IMG/VR virus record: IMGVR_UViG_3300028837_000819
Span: 1-57,846 of that record
Source: a virus
Strand: one strand, 5' to 3'
DNA: 57,846 nt
The translations under genes and the position numbers were made by a program. Shown one piece after another: positions 49,364-57,846 of the stretch. Below the pieces are notes generated by a model. That model worked only from the letters and a program-made list of their open reading frames with translations. It made no database searches and was not told where the DNA came from. The stretch's first letter is position 1. Each line of letters starts with the position of its first letter.

Positions 49364-50890
49364 GTGCCGGATTCATATTCACCACTCCAGATCGAGATCA
49401 TCTTCGTGACGGACACCCTCAAGGTGCAGATTCCGGCAGAGAACTATTTTCAGTCCTTGTCCATTGAGCAGCGTATGGGTGGCGCGTGGGCGGGGGCGCT
49501 AACTCTCTTCGACCCGAACTCGGCGTACCTTGAGGACCTCATCCTTGCAGCGGGGCCGCAGGGGGCGGGTCGTGGTGTTCTTGTCCGTTGGGGTTGGACC
49601 CACGACGCGGAGGGAAACTACATCCCGCTCAGCAAGCAGCGGGTCTTTGAGGGCCGGATCGCAACGTACACGTCTGAGTTCGCCGTTGAAGGCTTGACTC
49701 TCAAACTTGACATGGTACACGCGGGTATCCTCAACACAATGGTCGATGGCGAAGCCGCGCCGACGCATTCGTGGTCAGGCCAGATGACCGCCAGCGGTAT
49801 TGTTCGTGATATTGCGGAACAGCAGGGTTGGCAGACATCGGAGAAGGGGTTCTACACCAACAGAAAGACCTTCACGCGTGAGACGGTGGAGGACACGGAC
49901 GGTCCAATCGGCGAGTCTATCGTGAAGCCCGCTGACATGGATTTCGTGACCTTCATCCGAGAGTTCCTTCTCCCCCGTGCTGTCAACAAGGACAAGACGC
50001 ACTTCACGTTCGGCTTGGTGCATACGGCCCCCTCGAAGGAGACCACGACGGGTCTGCGAGTCCGGAAGGCGGACTATCCGTCGGTCGTTCACTTCCACTC
50101 CCCCGAATTCGACGGCGCGAGTTCTGGCGGTCTCAACAGGGCGAAAGGCGAGACCAAGCGGCAGATCATGGCCGCGAAGAGCTACATCTTTGGTCGGGAC
50201 AACATGGGCGAGGTCATCAGCTTCAGCCCGAGCGACGATACGCTCCTCGTCGCGTTGCAGGGGCACAGCAACAGCATTTACAAGGGTCTTGACTCCCTCA
50301 AGGGCGAGCAGATTATCTTCGAGACGCAGGAGCTTGAGGGCTTCCCCGGTGCGACCAAGGTTGTCACGGTGGACACGGAATACACGACTGAGGTGGGAGG
50401 CGAGAGGGTCAGTGCGATCCCGCTCATCGCGCGCACGGGCGAGGACTTGGAGCGGAAGGCCGCTGCGCAATTCTCAAGGGTGGGACAGTCGGGATACACT
50501 GCAACGCTGGAGGTCAGAGGCACGCACGATATGCGCGTCTTCGATTACATCGAGGTGATCTACTACCGGCGTGGGGAGACGATGGTTGGGGACGACCAAA
50601 CGATCCCGACGAGCGACTGGTTCAACGAGAGCACGCCGAAGAAACGGCAAGAGCGGGCGAGGGCGAAGGCGTTCCAGAAGCACTATCTGTCGGGACTCTA
50701 TCATGTCAGGGACATTTCGCACGAACTGAGTGCTTCGGGGTGGGTTACCACGTGTGAGCTTCAGCGGTCAGGGCACGCGTACGTGGGTCCGGACGCGACG
50801 AAGAGGCCAGTTGACATCAGCGTTGAGGCGCAGTCTGTCGAAGGTCAGCGTCGTGAGGACATGATCCCTGCGGAGGTGCGGCGTGGGTGA
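49364..50890 (+). CDS. Baseplate hub protein (gp27/gpD-like)
   Basis: GTG 49364 with GGAGG upstream. 508 residues with the hub layout: a beta start (KVQIPAENYFQSLSIEQRM, WAGALTLFDPNSAYLED), VEGLTLKLDMVHAGIL, DIAEQQGWQT, a middle with DMDFVTFIREFLLPRA, and a beta-rich C-terminal half (ATLEVRGTHDMRVFDYIEVIY). The next gene is the OB-fold spike, as in T4 gp27-gp5. It would form a trimeric ring at the tube tip. The C-terminal end (about 470-508) is polar and likely contacts the spike. Confidence 0.7.
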   Translation: MPDSYSPLQIEIIFVTDTLKVQIPAENYFQSLSIEQRMGGAWAGALTLFDPNSAYLEDLILAAGPQGAGRGVLVRWGWTHDAEGNYIPLSKQRVFEGRIATYTSEFAVEGLTLKLDMVHAGILNTMVDGEAAPTHSWSGQMTASGIVRDIAEQQGWQTSEKGFYTNRKTFTRETVEDTDGPIGESIVKPADMDFVTFIREFLLPRAVNKDKTHFTFGLVHTAPSKETTTGLRVRKADYPSVVHFHSPEFDGASSGGLNRAKGETKRQIMAAKSYIFGRDNMGEVISFSPSDDTLLVALQGHSNSIYKGLDSLKGEQIIFETQELEGFPGATKVVTVDTEYTTEVGGERVSAIPLIARTGEDLERKAAAQFSRVGQSGYTATLEVRGTHDMRVFDYIEVIYYRRGETMVGDDQTIPTSDWFNESTPKKRQERARAKAFQKHYLSGLYHVRDISHELSASGWVTTCELQRSGHAYVGPDATKRPVDISVEAQSVEGQRREDMIPAEVRRG

Positions 50891-51953
50891 TTACAAGAAC
50901 CTGCCCGGTGTCTACCGTGCCATCATTGCGTGTGTCGAGGACCCCGAGGAGCGGGGCCGCTATCAGGTCCGTATCCCACTCTTCCACGACGAGGATGTCC
51001 CCATCGAACATCTCCCGTGGGCCGAGCAGGTCGTCTTCGCTGGCAAGGGCTTCGGCGACGTACCGAATTACGACGTCGGGGACCTCGTGCTCATCGCCTT
51101 CGAGGGTGGCAATTACGAGTACCCCTTCATCATGGGCGGCTGGCTCAGTCAGTCTCAGGGCATCCCCGATCTTCCGCCCGAGCAGCGGGAAGACTACGAG
51201 GAGACGCGCAAGCGCTGGATGAGGATGGACCGCGCGGGCAACCTCATCGAGATGTCCGAGGTGGACGACGAGCTTCTCATCCGGATCAAATCCGGGGACG
51301 CGGAGGTCGTCGTTTCGCAGATCGACAACAGCATCAACATCGCCGCCACCGGGCCGGTCAGGATCAGTGCGCAGCGTGCGGAGATCGCGGCCGAGGACTT
51401 CTCTGTCCGGAGCGAGAACGCCGAGATCGTTGCCACGCATCGTGACGGCGGGGGCGCTGGCGACGCGATCCTCAACATCTTCTCCTCGCAGGTCGTCAAT
51501 ATCTACGGTGGGGACGCTCCGGGGATCGACGCCGATGCTGTCGTGCGTCTCGGTCAGTACATCGACGGGGCGGCAGCCGCTCGCCAGACCAACCTCGTGG
51601 AGGCGCGCTCCGAGATCATTCAGCTTGGCAAGAAGGACGATGAGATTTCACCGGCATACAAGAAGACGGTTACCATCAACGTCTCGGCGGACGCCCTCGT
51701 CTTCTTGGAGTCTAACACGAAGGTACAGATCGACGCGCCGGACGTGGAGGTCAACGCGAGCAACAGCGCGAAGGTCATCTGCTCGGCCATCGAACTTGGG
51801 GTCGGGACGATGCAGCAGCTTGCGAACTATGCGTTGAAGGCCGCCTACGACGCTCACACGCACGGTGGCGTTCAGAGCGGTGGCAGCCTGACGGGAGCAC
51901 CGACGACGCCGCTGTCGTCGAGCGAGTTCACCACTGATACGAAGGCGAGCTAG
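50883..51953 (+). CDS. Tail spike/baseplate puncturing protein (gp5/gpV-like OB-fold)
   Basis: GTG 50883 with GGAGG (50873 on), overlapping the hub gene by 8 nt. 356 residues: OB-fold N-terminus (YRAIIACVEDPEERGRYQVR, DVGDLVLIAFEGGNYEYPFI) then repeats forming a beta-helical stalk (IKSGDAEVVVSQIDNSINIA, VTINVSADALVFLES) and AYDAHTHGGVQSGGSLTGAP near the end. The HTH-GG and TGAP pattern marks the gpV/gp5 spike group. There is no lysozyme domain, unlike T4 gp5. It pierces the outer envelope during contraction. Confidence 0.8.
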   Translation: MGDYKNLPGVYRAIIACVEDPEERGRYQVRIPLFHDEDVPIEHLPWAEQVVFAGKGFGDVPNYDVGDLVLIAFEGGNYEYPFIMGGWLSQSQGIPDLPPEQREDYEETRKRWMRMDRAGNLIEMSEVDDELLIRIKSGDAEVVVSQIDNSINIAATGPVRISAQRAEIAAEDFSVRSENAEIVATHRDGGGAGDAILNIFSSQVVNIYGGDAPGIDADAVVRLGQYIDGAAAARQTNLVEARSEIIQLGKKDDEISPAYKKTVTINVSADALVFLESNTKVQIDAPDVEVNASNSAKVICSAIELGVGTMQQLANYALKAAYDAHTHGGVQSGGSLTGAPTTPLSSSEFTTDTKAS

Positions 51954-51955
51954 AC

Positions 51956-52630
51956 GTGGCAGACGCATGTGCAGGGTGTCCGCAATTCATGAAGGAGGCC
52001 GTCCGGCGTCCGGTTGGGGATGCTCTGCAGAAGGTTCAGAACCTCAAGAAGATGACGAACATCATCAACGACGCGATCAGTGCCATCGTCGGCGACGCCG
52101 CCACGGACGTGGACGCCATCGTGACGGCCATGCCCGATCCGCCGGTCCTCGATTTGAGCTACATGGTCTCGATCCTGACGTGCCCCTTGCTCCCCTTCGC
52201 TGTCGCGGCGGACCTGACGATCCTCCAGAAGCTCGATCCCCGCGAACTGGCGAAGATGGTGCAGGGCCAGATGAAGGGGTACATCAAGACCCTCAACCGG
52301 AACTATCAGGGGGCGCTCAAGGAACTGGATAGCTGGCCGGTCATCAAGCTCTCACAGAACTTCTATCGGGACTTCAAGCGCCTCGGGTTCGACGCTGTGC
52401 TCATGGTCGAGGTGCAGGCAGTGACGGCGGCAATCGAGATCATCTGCCCCGACGAGTACGCGGAGGGACCCTACGAGACATTCGATGACGAGGTGCAGGG
52501 TTTCAGCCTCACGGGCTTCCTGCCGAGTGGGCTGGATTCGGAGGTGAACGATCTTCTGACTGCGCTGCAAGGCGGCGAAGTCAAGATCGAAGCGTGGAGG
52601 GCAGCGGCGAGCGCTCCCATAATATTCTGA
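51956..52630 (+). CDS. Unknown baseplate-region protein
   Basis: GTG 51956 after a weak site, 2 nt after the spike stop. 224 residues: an N-terminal Cys pair (ACAGCPQF), helical stretches (VGDALQKVQNLKKMTNIIND), a hydrophobic segment (YMVSILTCPLLPFAVAADLT), and an acidic C-terminal half. It lies between the spike and gp25-like genes, so it is probably a baseplate component. No family recognised. A palindrome copy follows its stop. Confidence 0.6.
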   Translation: MADACAGCPQFMKEAVRRPVGDALQKVQNLKKMTNIINDAISAIVGDAATDVDAIVTAMPDPPVLDLSYMVSILTCPLLPFAVAADLTILQKLDPRELAKMVQGQMKGYIKTLNRNYQGALKELDSWPVIKLSQNFYRDFKRLGFDAVLMVEVQAVTAAIEIICPDEYAEGPYETFDDEVQGFSLTGFLPSGLDSEVNDLLTALQGGEVKIEAWRAAASAPIIF

Positions 52631-52633
52631 GGA

Positions 52634-52648
52634 CCAACAAATTGTTGG
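52634..52648. repeat. Palindrome copy 5 (CCAACAAATTGTTGG)
   Basis: Core 52635-52647, inverse orientation like copy 3, 4 nt after the stop at 52630 and about 42 bp upstream of a promoter-like pair. Position suits an operator or a 3' end element. Confidence 0.75.
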
Positions 52649-52689
52649 ATATGGAGGGCGCACCCCCTGTCTTATACGGCGAAAAAGGA

Positions 52690-52717
52690 TTGAGTGCGGG
52701 AGGTTTTCGAGTAAAAT
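52690..52717 (+). promoter_or_regulatory. Promoter-like boxes giving a leaderless baseplate transcript
   Basis: TTGAGT (52690-52695), 16-bp spacer, TAAAAT (52712-52717). Six bases separate TAAAAT from ATG 52724, so transcription would start at or near the A of ATG. No Shine-Dalgarno precedes this ATG. Confidence 0.6.
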
Positions 52718-52723
52718 CTTAAC

Positions 52724-53134
52724 ATGGCTCACGACGTCACAGACTTCGGTAAACCGCTTCGGGGGCTAGGGCTTCCGGCTCTGCAAGGGGCTGGTGGGTA
52801 CTTCGCCGCGAAGACTCGGCATCAGGTTGCGTGGGGGGACCTACTCAACGCGCTCCTCTGCCCCATCGGTGGTCGGTTCATGCGTCGGGCCTTCGGGAGC
52901 GGGCTGTACAACGTGTTGTTCGAGCCGGGGATGGCGGACAACCCGCAACTGATCCGTTTCATGGTGATCGACGCGGCGTCGAGGCACTGCCCGCACATTC
53001 AGATTCGCGATGTCATCATCGCGGTCGACGGGGATACCGTAAACCTCCGGGTCTCTTTCAGCCTCGCGGAGGACGCAGCGGTTGAGGAACGTCTCGTACA
53101 ACTGGCACGAGGCACGGTTGTGAGGACCCCATAA
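52724..53134 (+). CDS. Baseplate wedge protein (T4 gp25/GPW family)
   Basis: ATG 52724, no ribosome site, probably leaderless. 136 residues: AWGDLLNALLCPIGGRFMRRAFGSGLYNVLFEPGM, then ASRHCPHIQIRDVIIAVDGDTVNLRVSFSLAED. This matches the gp25 layout (LL...GxRxxxxxFGxxL..lLFEp, then I.I.dV....G..v.v.vsf) of the baseplate wedge, which holds the sheath to the baseplate. Stop overlaps the next start (TAATG). Confidence 0.75.
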   Translation: MAHDVTDFGKPLRGLGLPALQGAGGYFAAKTRHQVAWGDLLNALLCPIGGRFMRRAFGSGLYNVLFEPGMADNPQLIRFMVIDAASRHCPHIQIRDVIIAVDGDTVNLRVSFSLAEDAAVEERLVQLARGTVVRTP

Positions 53135-55209
53135 TGGCCGGACCTGCGATAGAAGAGCGGCTCTCGTACACGGATCGGGACTACGACACGGTTCTTGCCG
53201 AGCTTGAGACGCTCGTCAGGCAGACGCGGCCGGAACTCTGGTCCGATTTCTTCGAGTCGAACCTCGGGCTCGCGCTCATCCAGATGAATGCGCTCATCGG
53301 GGACATGCTCTCGTACGGGCAGGACGCTCTCGGCGCTGAGATATTCCTTTCGACCTGTCGCCGGTACGAATCGGCCCTCCGCTTCTGTCGTTCGGTTGGG
53401 TACGTGCCGCGATCCGCGACGCCCGCTGAGGTCACCGTCGCGGCGGTGGACTTCCCCGATGTCATCACGACGCAGGGTGGGACTGTTCCGGCGGGAAGCT
53501 CGATCAAGAGCGGAGACGGGTATACCTACGAGCTTCTTGCGGACGCTGTGATCCCGGCCGGGAGCACCTTCTCCAGCCTTTCCCTCATCGAGGGCCAGAG
53601 TTGGCAGGAGACCTTCGATCCGAGCGTGGACCCGAGTCAGGCGGTCAGCACCTCCCGTGGGGTCGTCGCCGATGCGTCGTGGGACGTGTACGTCGGTACG
53701 GTCAGCCCGTTGAACAAGTGGACTGAGGTCACCAACGTGGCCTTCGAGACAACGCCAACTGATACCTACGAGACGAGCTTCGACGGAGACGGCAAGCTGA
53801 TCGTGAAGTTCGGCGATGGCTCGGCCGGGAAGATTCCCGACGACACGATCACGATCCTGTACCGCACGTCGAACGGGGCGGACGGCAACGCTCCGGTGGC
53901 CTCGATCCGTGGCTCGATGACCGTCAACCTCACGGGCGGCGGGACTGTCAGCGTCACGTACGAGAACAGCAACAGTGCCGCGTCCGGCGGTGAGGACCGC
54001 GAGAGCCTCGCGGAGCTTCGGAACAACGTCCCTGCCTACATCGCGAGCCAAGACAAGCTCATCACGCTGCAGGATTACGAGACCAACATCCCGTCGGTCC
54101 CCGGCGTGGCCCTCTCCTTCGTTGACATTCTGGTCGCTTCGTATGCCTCGAACGTGCTCAACGTCAACGTCTTCGACGCGGAAGAGGTGACCTTCACCTC
54201 CGAGTCACCCGTGGACCTCATCCGCTCGACCGTCGATTACACCCGGTACGTGCAGATGTCGCAGGACCGGGCGAATGACGTGCAGGCGTTCCTTCGCACG
54301 CGCACGATGGAGTCGGTCCACCACACCATCGTCCGGCCGACGATTGCGTGGGTCGACATCTATCTCGGGAATGTGGTCTACGACCAAGAGTATGACAAGG
54401 ATGAAGTCCACGCGGCGATCACGGCCGCCGTCGTTGGGGCCTTCGAGGGAGGCACCGGCTTCTCCGTCCGCGTCTCGGAGGTATACAACGCGGTCCGTGA
54501 CGTGCTTGGGGTCAGCCACTTCTATATCGAGCGGATGATCTTCGACCACCTCGACGGAACGGCCGCCACGGGGACCATCGAGTTTACCGGAGACGTGAAC
54601 CCGGCGGACACGGATACGATCACTATCAGCGACGGCGAGCAGACCGCCACCTTCGAGTTCGATAACAACTCCACCACGTCGCCGGGGAACGTGCCGGTTG
54701 TCATCGGGGCGGACGCGAGCGAGACCCTTGAGAACCTCATGGACGCGATCAACGAGAACCTACTGATCCGCGCGTCCGAGGATCGCAGCGCCTCTGATCC
54801 CACGCTGGACCTCATCCACACGCGGACGGGCTCGCAGTACAACGTCCCCATGACGAAGAACGTGGCGAACCCGGTGACCCTCACGGGCATGGCGGGAGGC
54901 GACGACACGCTGGTACAGCACATCGAGGATCACCGCAGGAATCAGGAACCCGTTCCGGACTTCTGGCCTCCGGGACCGTACGTGCCCGGCGAGCCTTTCG
55001 ATCCTCCGGACCCGTGGGAGGACGGCGGCCAGCTTCCGTACGAGGAGATTGAGGACCCTGAGATCATCAGGGTCGTGAGTGCCCGGCGCTATTACGACGA
55101 GACCTATCTGTACAACAACGAGATATATTACAACGCCGGGGTTGGTGGAGCAGCGGCGGTTCAGGCGATCAACCTACGTCGGCTCGTATTCGAGCTTGTG
55201 ACGCAGTAA
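53134..55209 (+). CDS. Baseplate wedge protein (T4 gp6/baseplate J-like) with an inserted beta module
   Basis: ATG 53134. 691 residues: YTDRDYDTVLAELETLVRQTRPELWSDFFESNLGLALIQMNALIGDMLSYGQD at the start, and IASQDKLITLQDYETNIPSV near residue 305, typical of baseplate J/gp6 proteins. A module from about 475 to 592 (ATGTIEFTGDVNPADTDTI..., FEFDNN, SPGNVPVVIGAD, GMAGGDD) repeats the sheath insert. After it comes a Pro-rich segment (PFPDFWPPGPY-like, about 605-640) and an acidic end. The core wedge protein is well supported. Confidence 0.8.
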   Translation: MAGPAIEERLSYTDRDYDTVLAELETLVRQTRPELWSDFFESNLGLALIQMNALIGDMLSYGQDALGAEIFLSTCRRYESALRFCRSVGYVPRSATPAEVTVAAVDFPDVITTQGGTVPAGSSIKSGDGYTYELLADAVIPAGSTFSSLSLIEGQSWQETFDPSVDPSQAVSTSRGVVADASWDVYVGTVSPLNKWTEVTNVAFETTPTDTYETSFDGDGKLIVKFGDGSAGKIPDDTITILYRTSNGADGNAPVASIRGSMTVNLTGGGTVSVTYENSNSAASGGEDRESLAELRNNVPAYIASQDKLITLQDYETNIPSVPGVALSFVDILVASYASNVLNVNVFDAEEVTFTSESPVDLIRSTVDYTRYVQMSQDRANDVQAFLRTRTMESVHHTIVRPTIAWVDIYLGNVVYDQEYDKDEVHAAITAAVVGAFEGGTGFSVRVSEVYNAVRDVLGVSHFYIERMIFDHLDGTAATGTIEFTGDVNPADTDTITISDGEQTATFEFDNNSTTSPGNVPVVIGADASETLENLMDAINENLLIRASEDRSASDPTLDLIHTRTGSQYNVPMTKNVANPVTLTGMAGGDDTLVQHIEDHRRNQEPVPDFWPPGPYVPGEPFDPPDPWEDGGQLPYEEIEDPEIIRVVSARRYYDETYLYNNEIYYNAGVGGAAAVQAINLRRLVFELVTQ
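54556..54910 (+). repeat. Beta module shared with the sheath insert
   Basis: Single copy (ATGTIEFTGDVNPADTDTIT, ATFEFDNNSTTSPGNV, VVIGADASETLENLMDAINE, GSQYNVPMTKNVAN, GMAGGDD), matching the units at 41389-42456 in sequence order. Confidence 0.7.
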
Positions 55210-55221
55210 GGAGAGGGGACG

Positions 55222-55641
55222 ATGGCGAACTCACTGACGAACTTGGGCGAGCGCAGCGCGATCATGGGGAATGCGGCAACTGGCCCCACGGACGGTGCTA
55301 TCGCGAGGATAGCGGCCAAGGTGAAGCTCTTCGACAGCACGTCCACGCCGGACAAGGACGGCACGGGCTTCGTCGAGGTGGCGAACGGCAACGGGTATGT
55401 GACAGGCGGCCAAGCGATCACGCACGCCGACTGGACCTACTCCGTCGTCGCCACGAACGGCCAGATTGTCCTCGCCGATAAGCAGTGGACCGCTTCGGGC
55501 GGGAACATTGCCAACATCCTCGGCGCGTTCATCACGGACTCGGCGGATGCGGTGCTCGGCTGGTGGGAGCGTTCGAGCCCCGTCACGCTCGGTCCGGGTG
55601 ACTCGATCACGCTGGACGACCTGACGATCCGCATGACGTAA
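55222..55641 (+). CDS. Small beta-rich tail/adhesin-associated protein
   Basis: ATG 55222 with AAGGAGAGG. 139 residues: MANSLTNLGERSAIMGNAA, IAAKVKLFDSTSTPDKDGTGFVEVANGNGYV, DADAVLGWWERSSPVTL-like end. A phage-type small tail protein of unknown role, between baseplate J and the adhesin gene. No named family. Confidence 0.65.
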   Translation: MANSLTNLGERSAIMGNAATGPTDGAIARIAAKVKLFDSTSTPDKDGTGFVEVANGNGYVTGGQAITHADWTYSVVATNGQIVLADKQWTASGGNIANILGAFITDSADAVLGWWERSSPVTLGPGDSITLDDLTIRMT

Positions 55642-55651
55642 GGGAGTCCCC

Positions 55652-57846
55652 GTGGCGACGCGGACTTGGACAAACGGTAACGCTACCGGCATCTGGTCGG
55701 ACCCTCTCAACTGGTCGGGCGGCTCCAAGCCCGGCCCGTCGGACGATGTTGTCTTCGACGCCACTGACGTGTCGCAGTGTACCATTGACGAGCCCGTCTC
55801 CGTTCAGTCTATCGACGCCAAGGCTGCCTACACGGGTGCCGGGACGAGCGGGAAGCTCGTCAACACCACGTACGCCGTTGCCGTCTCCGGTGACGCCATC
55901 TTTGATAACAAGGAGGTGGACTTCGGGAGTGCCACATACACCGTCGGTGGTGACTTCGACCTTGAGCACGTCGGAATTCAGAGCATCGGAAGCGCCGATG
56001 TGGTCCTGACTGGATCGGCGAAGTCCTTCTACTACGGGTCCAACGTTCTAAACAGCCTTACGATTCAGGCGGGGGCTTCGTACACGACGGCGGGAGCCAT
56101 CAACAGCGGAGCGCTTGCGGTCACCTTTGACATCTCCGGCACATTCACGATCACCGTGACGAAAGACCACTCGTGCACAGACCTTCAAGTGCTCGGTACC
56201 GGTCAGCTTACGGGAGCCGGGCAGTTTCACGTGAATAGCGGCAACATTTACAGCCTCGCGGGGACCACGGACATTGCGGGCTTTTTCATCGAAGACTGCG
56301 ACTCGATTGTGGCCGGTACCATCGCCTCAGCTACGGTAAAGGTTTCTGAGAGCCGGACCGGCACTCGCACGTTGGACATCGAGGCCGGGGCTCACATTAT
56401 CTCTGGCAACATCGAGTTTGAGAAGACGGCTCTCGGTACGTGGGAAATCAATCATCTCTTGGCCGAAGGCTGGTGGGAGATCGCGGGCAACCTCACCCTC
56501 GATATCCAAGCCGGTTCGTTTGACTGGCAGGAATTCGGTTCCGGGTGGGGCTATCCGCAACTAATCCCGCCTATGAACCGGCCGAAGAACGGAATTATCT
56601 GGCTCACTGGTGGTGGCTCGGGCACGCAGACCGTCGACGCAGACTCTCAGAATATGGGGTACGTGATCGTCGACGATTCCGGAGCCACGAAGCAACTCAC
56701 AGCCACATCTACATTCCGAAAGCTGTACGTTGCCAACGGTCTCATCGACTTCAACGGTAAGACGGTCACGGCCAAAGAGCATCTAGGCGTTTACAACGAC
56801 AACTCGTCGTTCTTTGGGAACGTCGTCGGTACGGGTCTGAACGGCTCCACTATCAATGTCAACCGCAGCATCGTCGTGCAGGGCAACGCCAGCACGGATA
56901 TCGACTTCGATGCCTCGGCCAACTGGAATCTCAATGTCGTTCGCTTCGGCCAAGGTTGGCAGGCTTTCGTCTACTGCGACTTTGGGAACTGTCAGGCCAC
57001 GGGCGAGAAGATAGACGCCACGGATGCCAGCAATACGGACTCTGGTAGCAACAGCGAGGTGTACTTCTCGAAGACGACGCGGACGTGGGACGGCGGGGGC
57101 GGTGACACCAGTTGGGGAACGGCCGCGAACTGGTCGGGAGACACGGTGCCCGGTCCCTTCGATACTGCCGTCTTCGATGGGACAAGCGCGAAGAACTGCA
57201 ACGTCAACTCGACCAGACGTGTCGGCACGATTCAGACGTATGGAACGTATGCTGGTACTTTCGATAGTACCAGCGATGACGTTGACGTATTCGATAGGGC
57301 CGAGTTTGCGAACGCAACCGTGGACTTGGGCGGCGGGAATGTCTGGCGCGTTGGCAGCTACGTAGACAGTGGGATAACGACCTTCACGGCTCCGGGGCGT
57401 ATCGAATTCCACGCCTCGTTCGGGGACCTCGAAGCACCCGTTGCACGACCGCTTGGTGAGGTCCGCGTGTATGGCAGTGTTGGGACACGCGCCACGTCGA
57501 AGATCGGTCAACTCACCGCGTACGCGGCAGCGCGCCCCAATACCGATGGTCGTATGGTAATTGGGAGCGGTGATCCCCTTTACGTGGATGGGGATATAAC
57601 GGTACAAGCCAATGCGGGCGTCGGCGGCCGGGACGACCTTCACCTCCTAAACCCTCACGATGTCATACAGCAGGACGGTACGTTCGATCCGGAGGTCTTC
57701 TATTGCTACGGCCAGACGGACCTCGCGGCCGGGACGTACTCGTGCGATGAGACCCACTTCCAGAACGATCAAGGCAGTGCGCAGCCTGTGCGTTTGAGTC
57801 AGGGTACGAGCGGTGGCACGGTCCGCTTCACCCGAGAGGTGTACTT
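55652..57846 (+). CDS. Large beta-helical adhesin-like tail protein, 3' end outside window
   Basis: GTG 55652 with AGGGAG 5 nt upstream; open to the right edge, at least 731 residues. Two opening motifs, TRTWTNGNATGIWSDPLNWS and TRTWDGGGGDTSWGTAANWS, are each followed by PGPxDxxVFD. They recur about 470 residues apart and resemble autotransporter-like/passenger repeats (W..G..W....NW..G..P...D..VF). Between and after are beta strands rich in Gly/Ser/Thr. Probable receptor-binding or surface adhesin; the C-terminal part is not visible. Confidence 0.7.
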   Translation, partial: MATRTWTNGNATGIWSDPLNWSGGSKPGPSDDVVFDATDVSQCTIDEPVSVQSIDAKAAYTGAGTSGKLVNTTYAVAVSGDAIFDNKEVDFGSATYTVGGDFDLEHVGIQSIGSADVVLTGSAKSFYYGSNVLNSLTIQAGASYTTAGAINSGALAVTFDISGTFTITVTKDHSCTDLQVLGTGQLTGAGQFHVNSGNIYSLAGTTDIAGFFIEDCDSIVAGTIASATVKVSESRTGTRTLDIEAGAHIISGNIEFEKTALGTWEINHLLAEGWWEIAGNLTLDIQAGSFDWQEFGSGWGYPQLIPPMNRPKNGIIWLTGGGSGTQTVDADSQNMGYVIVDDSGATKQLTATSTFRKLYVANGLIDFNGKTVTAKEHLGVYNDNSSFFGNVVGTGLNGSTINVNRSIVVQGNASTDIDFDASANWNLNVVRFGQGWQAFVYCDFGNCQATGEKIDATDASNTDSGSNSEVYFSKTTRTWDGGGGDTSWGTAANWSGDTVPGPFDTAVFDGTSAKNCNVNSTRRVGTIQTYGTYAGTFDSTSDDVDVFDRAEFANATVDLGGGNVWRVGSYVDSGITTFTAPGRIEFHASFGDLEAPVARPLGEVRVYGSVGTRATSKIGQLTAYAAARPNTDGRMVIGSGDPLYVDGDITVQANAGVGGRDDLHLLNPHDVIQQDGTFDPEVFYCYGQTDLAAGTYSCDETHFQNDQGSAQPVRLSQGTSGGTVRFTREVY

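Noticed and set aside
50883-51953. Lysozyme domain in the spike, as in T4 gp5
   Set aside because: The protein goes straight from OB-fold to stalk repeats; no Glu/Asp/Thr lysozyme motif is present.
1-57846. tRNA genes, integrase, attachment sites or an origin
   Set aside because: Gaps between genes are under 100 bp and none shows a cloverleaf, recombinase motif or iteron cluster.

Overview
This window is a stretch of a large GC-rich tailed-phage (myovirus) genome. Every gene I can support lies on the + strand, tightly packed, often with ATGA or TAATG overlaps. The assignment rests on a T4-like virion set: gp21-type prohead protease, gp23-type capsid, sheath, tube, tape measure, gp53-, gp25- and gp6-type baseplate proteins. 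I see no tRNA, integrase, CRISPR array or terminase; portal and packaging genes probably lie left of the window. GC bias and strong GGAGG ribosome sites suit a GC-rich bacterial host, but I cannot name it.

Region 1 (1-21 kb) holds large accessory or virion proteins. It has a Cys-rich, acidic protein broken by a 7-bp tandem duplication, a Lys-rich protein, a zeta/PNK-like P-loop kinase fusion, a beta-helix spike, two ParB-methyltransferase fusions (one with its catalytic motifs lost), a zinc ribbon and a staphylococcal-nuclease-like protein. It ends in a 2334-codon polyprotein with Nudix and kinase-like domains, whose C-terminal continuation is shifted by a 10-bp tandem duplication.

Region 2 (21-29 kb) is the head module: small proteins, two paralogues of which one carries an inserted domain, zinc ribbons, a protease-scaffold fusion, the major capsid protein, a hairpin terminator, and head-tail joining candidates.

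Region 3 (28.9-41 kb) has a five-fold repeated beta-helix protein, a repeat-rich fibre-like protein, neck/tail-completion candidates and a degenerate nuclease-fold protein. Region 4 (41-57.8 kb) is the tail and baseplate in canonical order: sheath, tube, chaperone with a +1/-2 frameshift extension, tape measure, hub, spike, gp25, baseplate J, then adhesins running off the right edge.

Signals the gene list does not explain: a 13-bp near-palindrome CAACAA(T/A)TTGTTG at five places; two ATG-containing tandem duplications that split two ORFs with the same net frame change; four promoter-like boxes that all have 16-bp spacers; ribosome sites embedded in hairpins; and a beta module shared by the sheath and the baseplate wedge.
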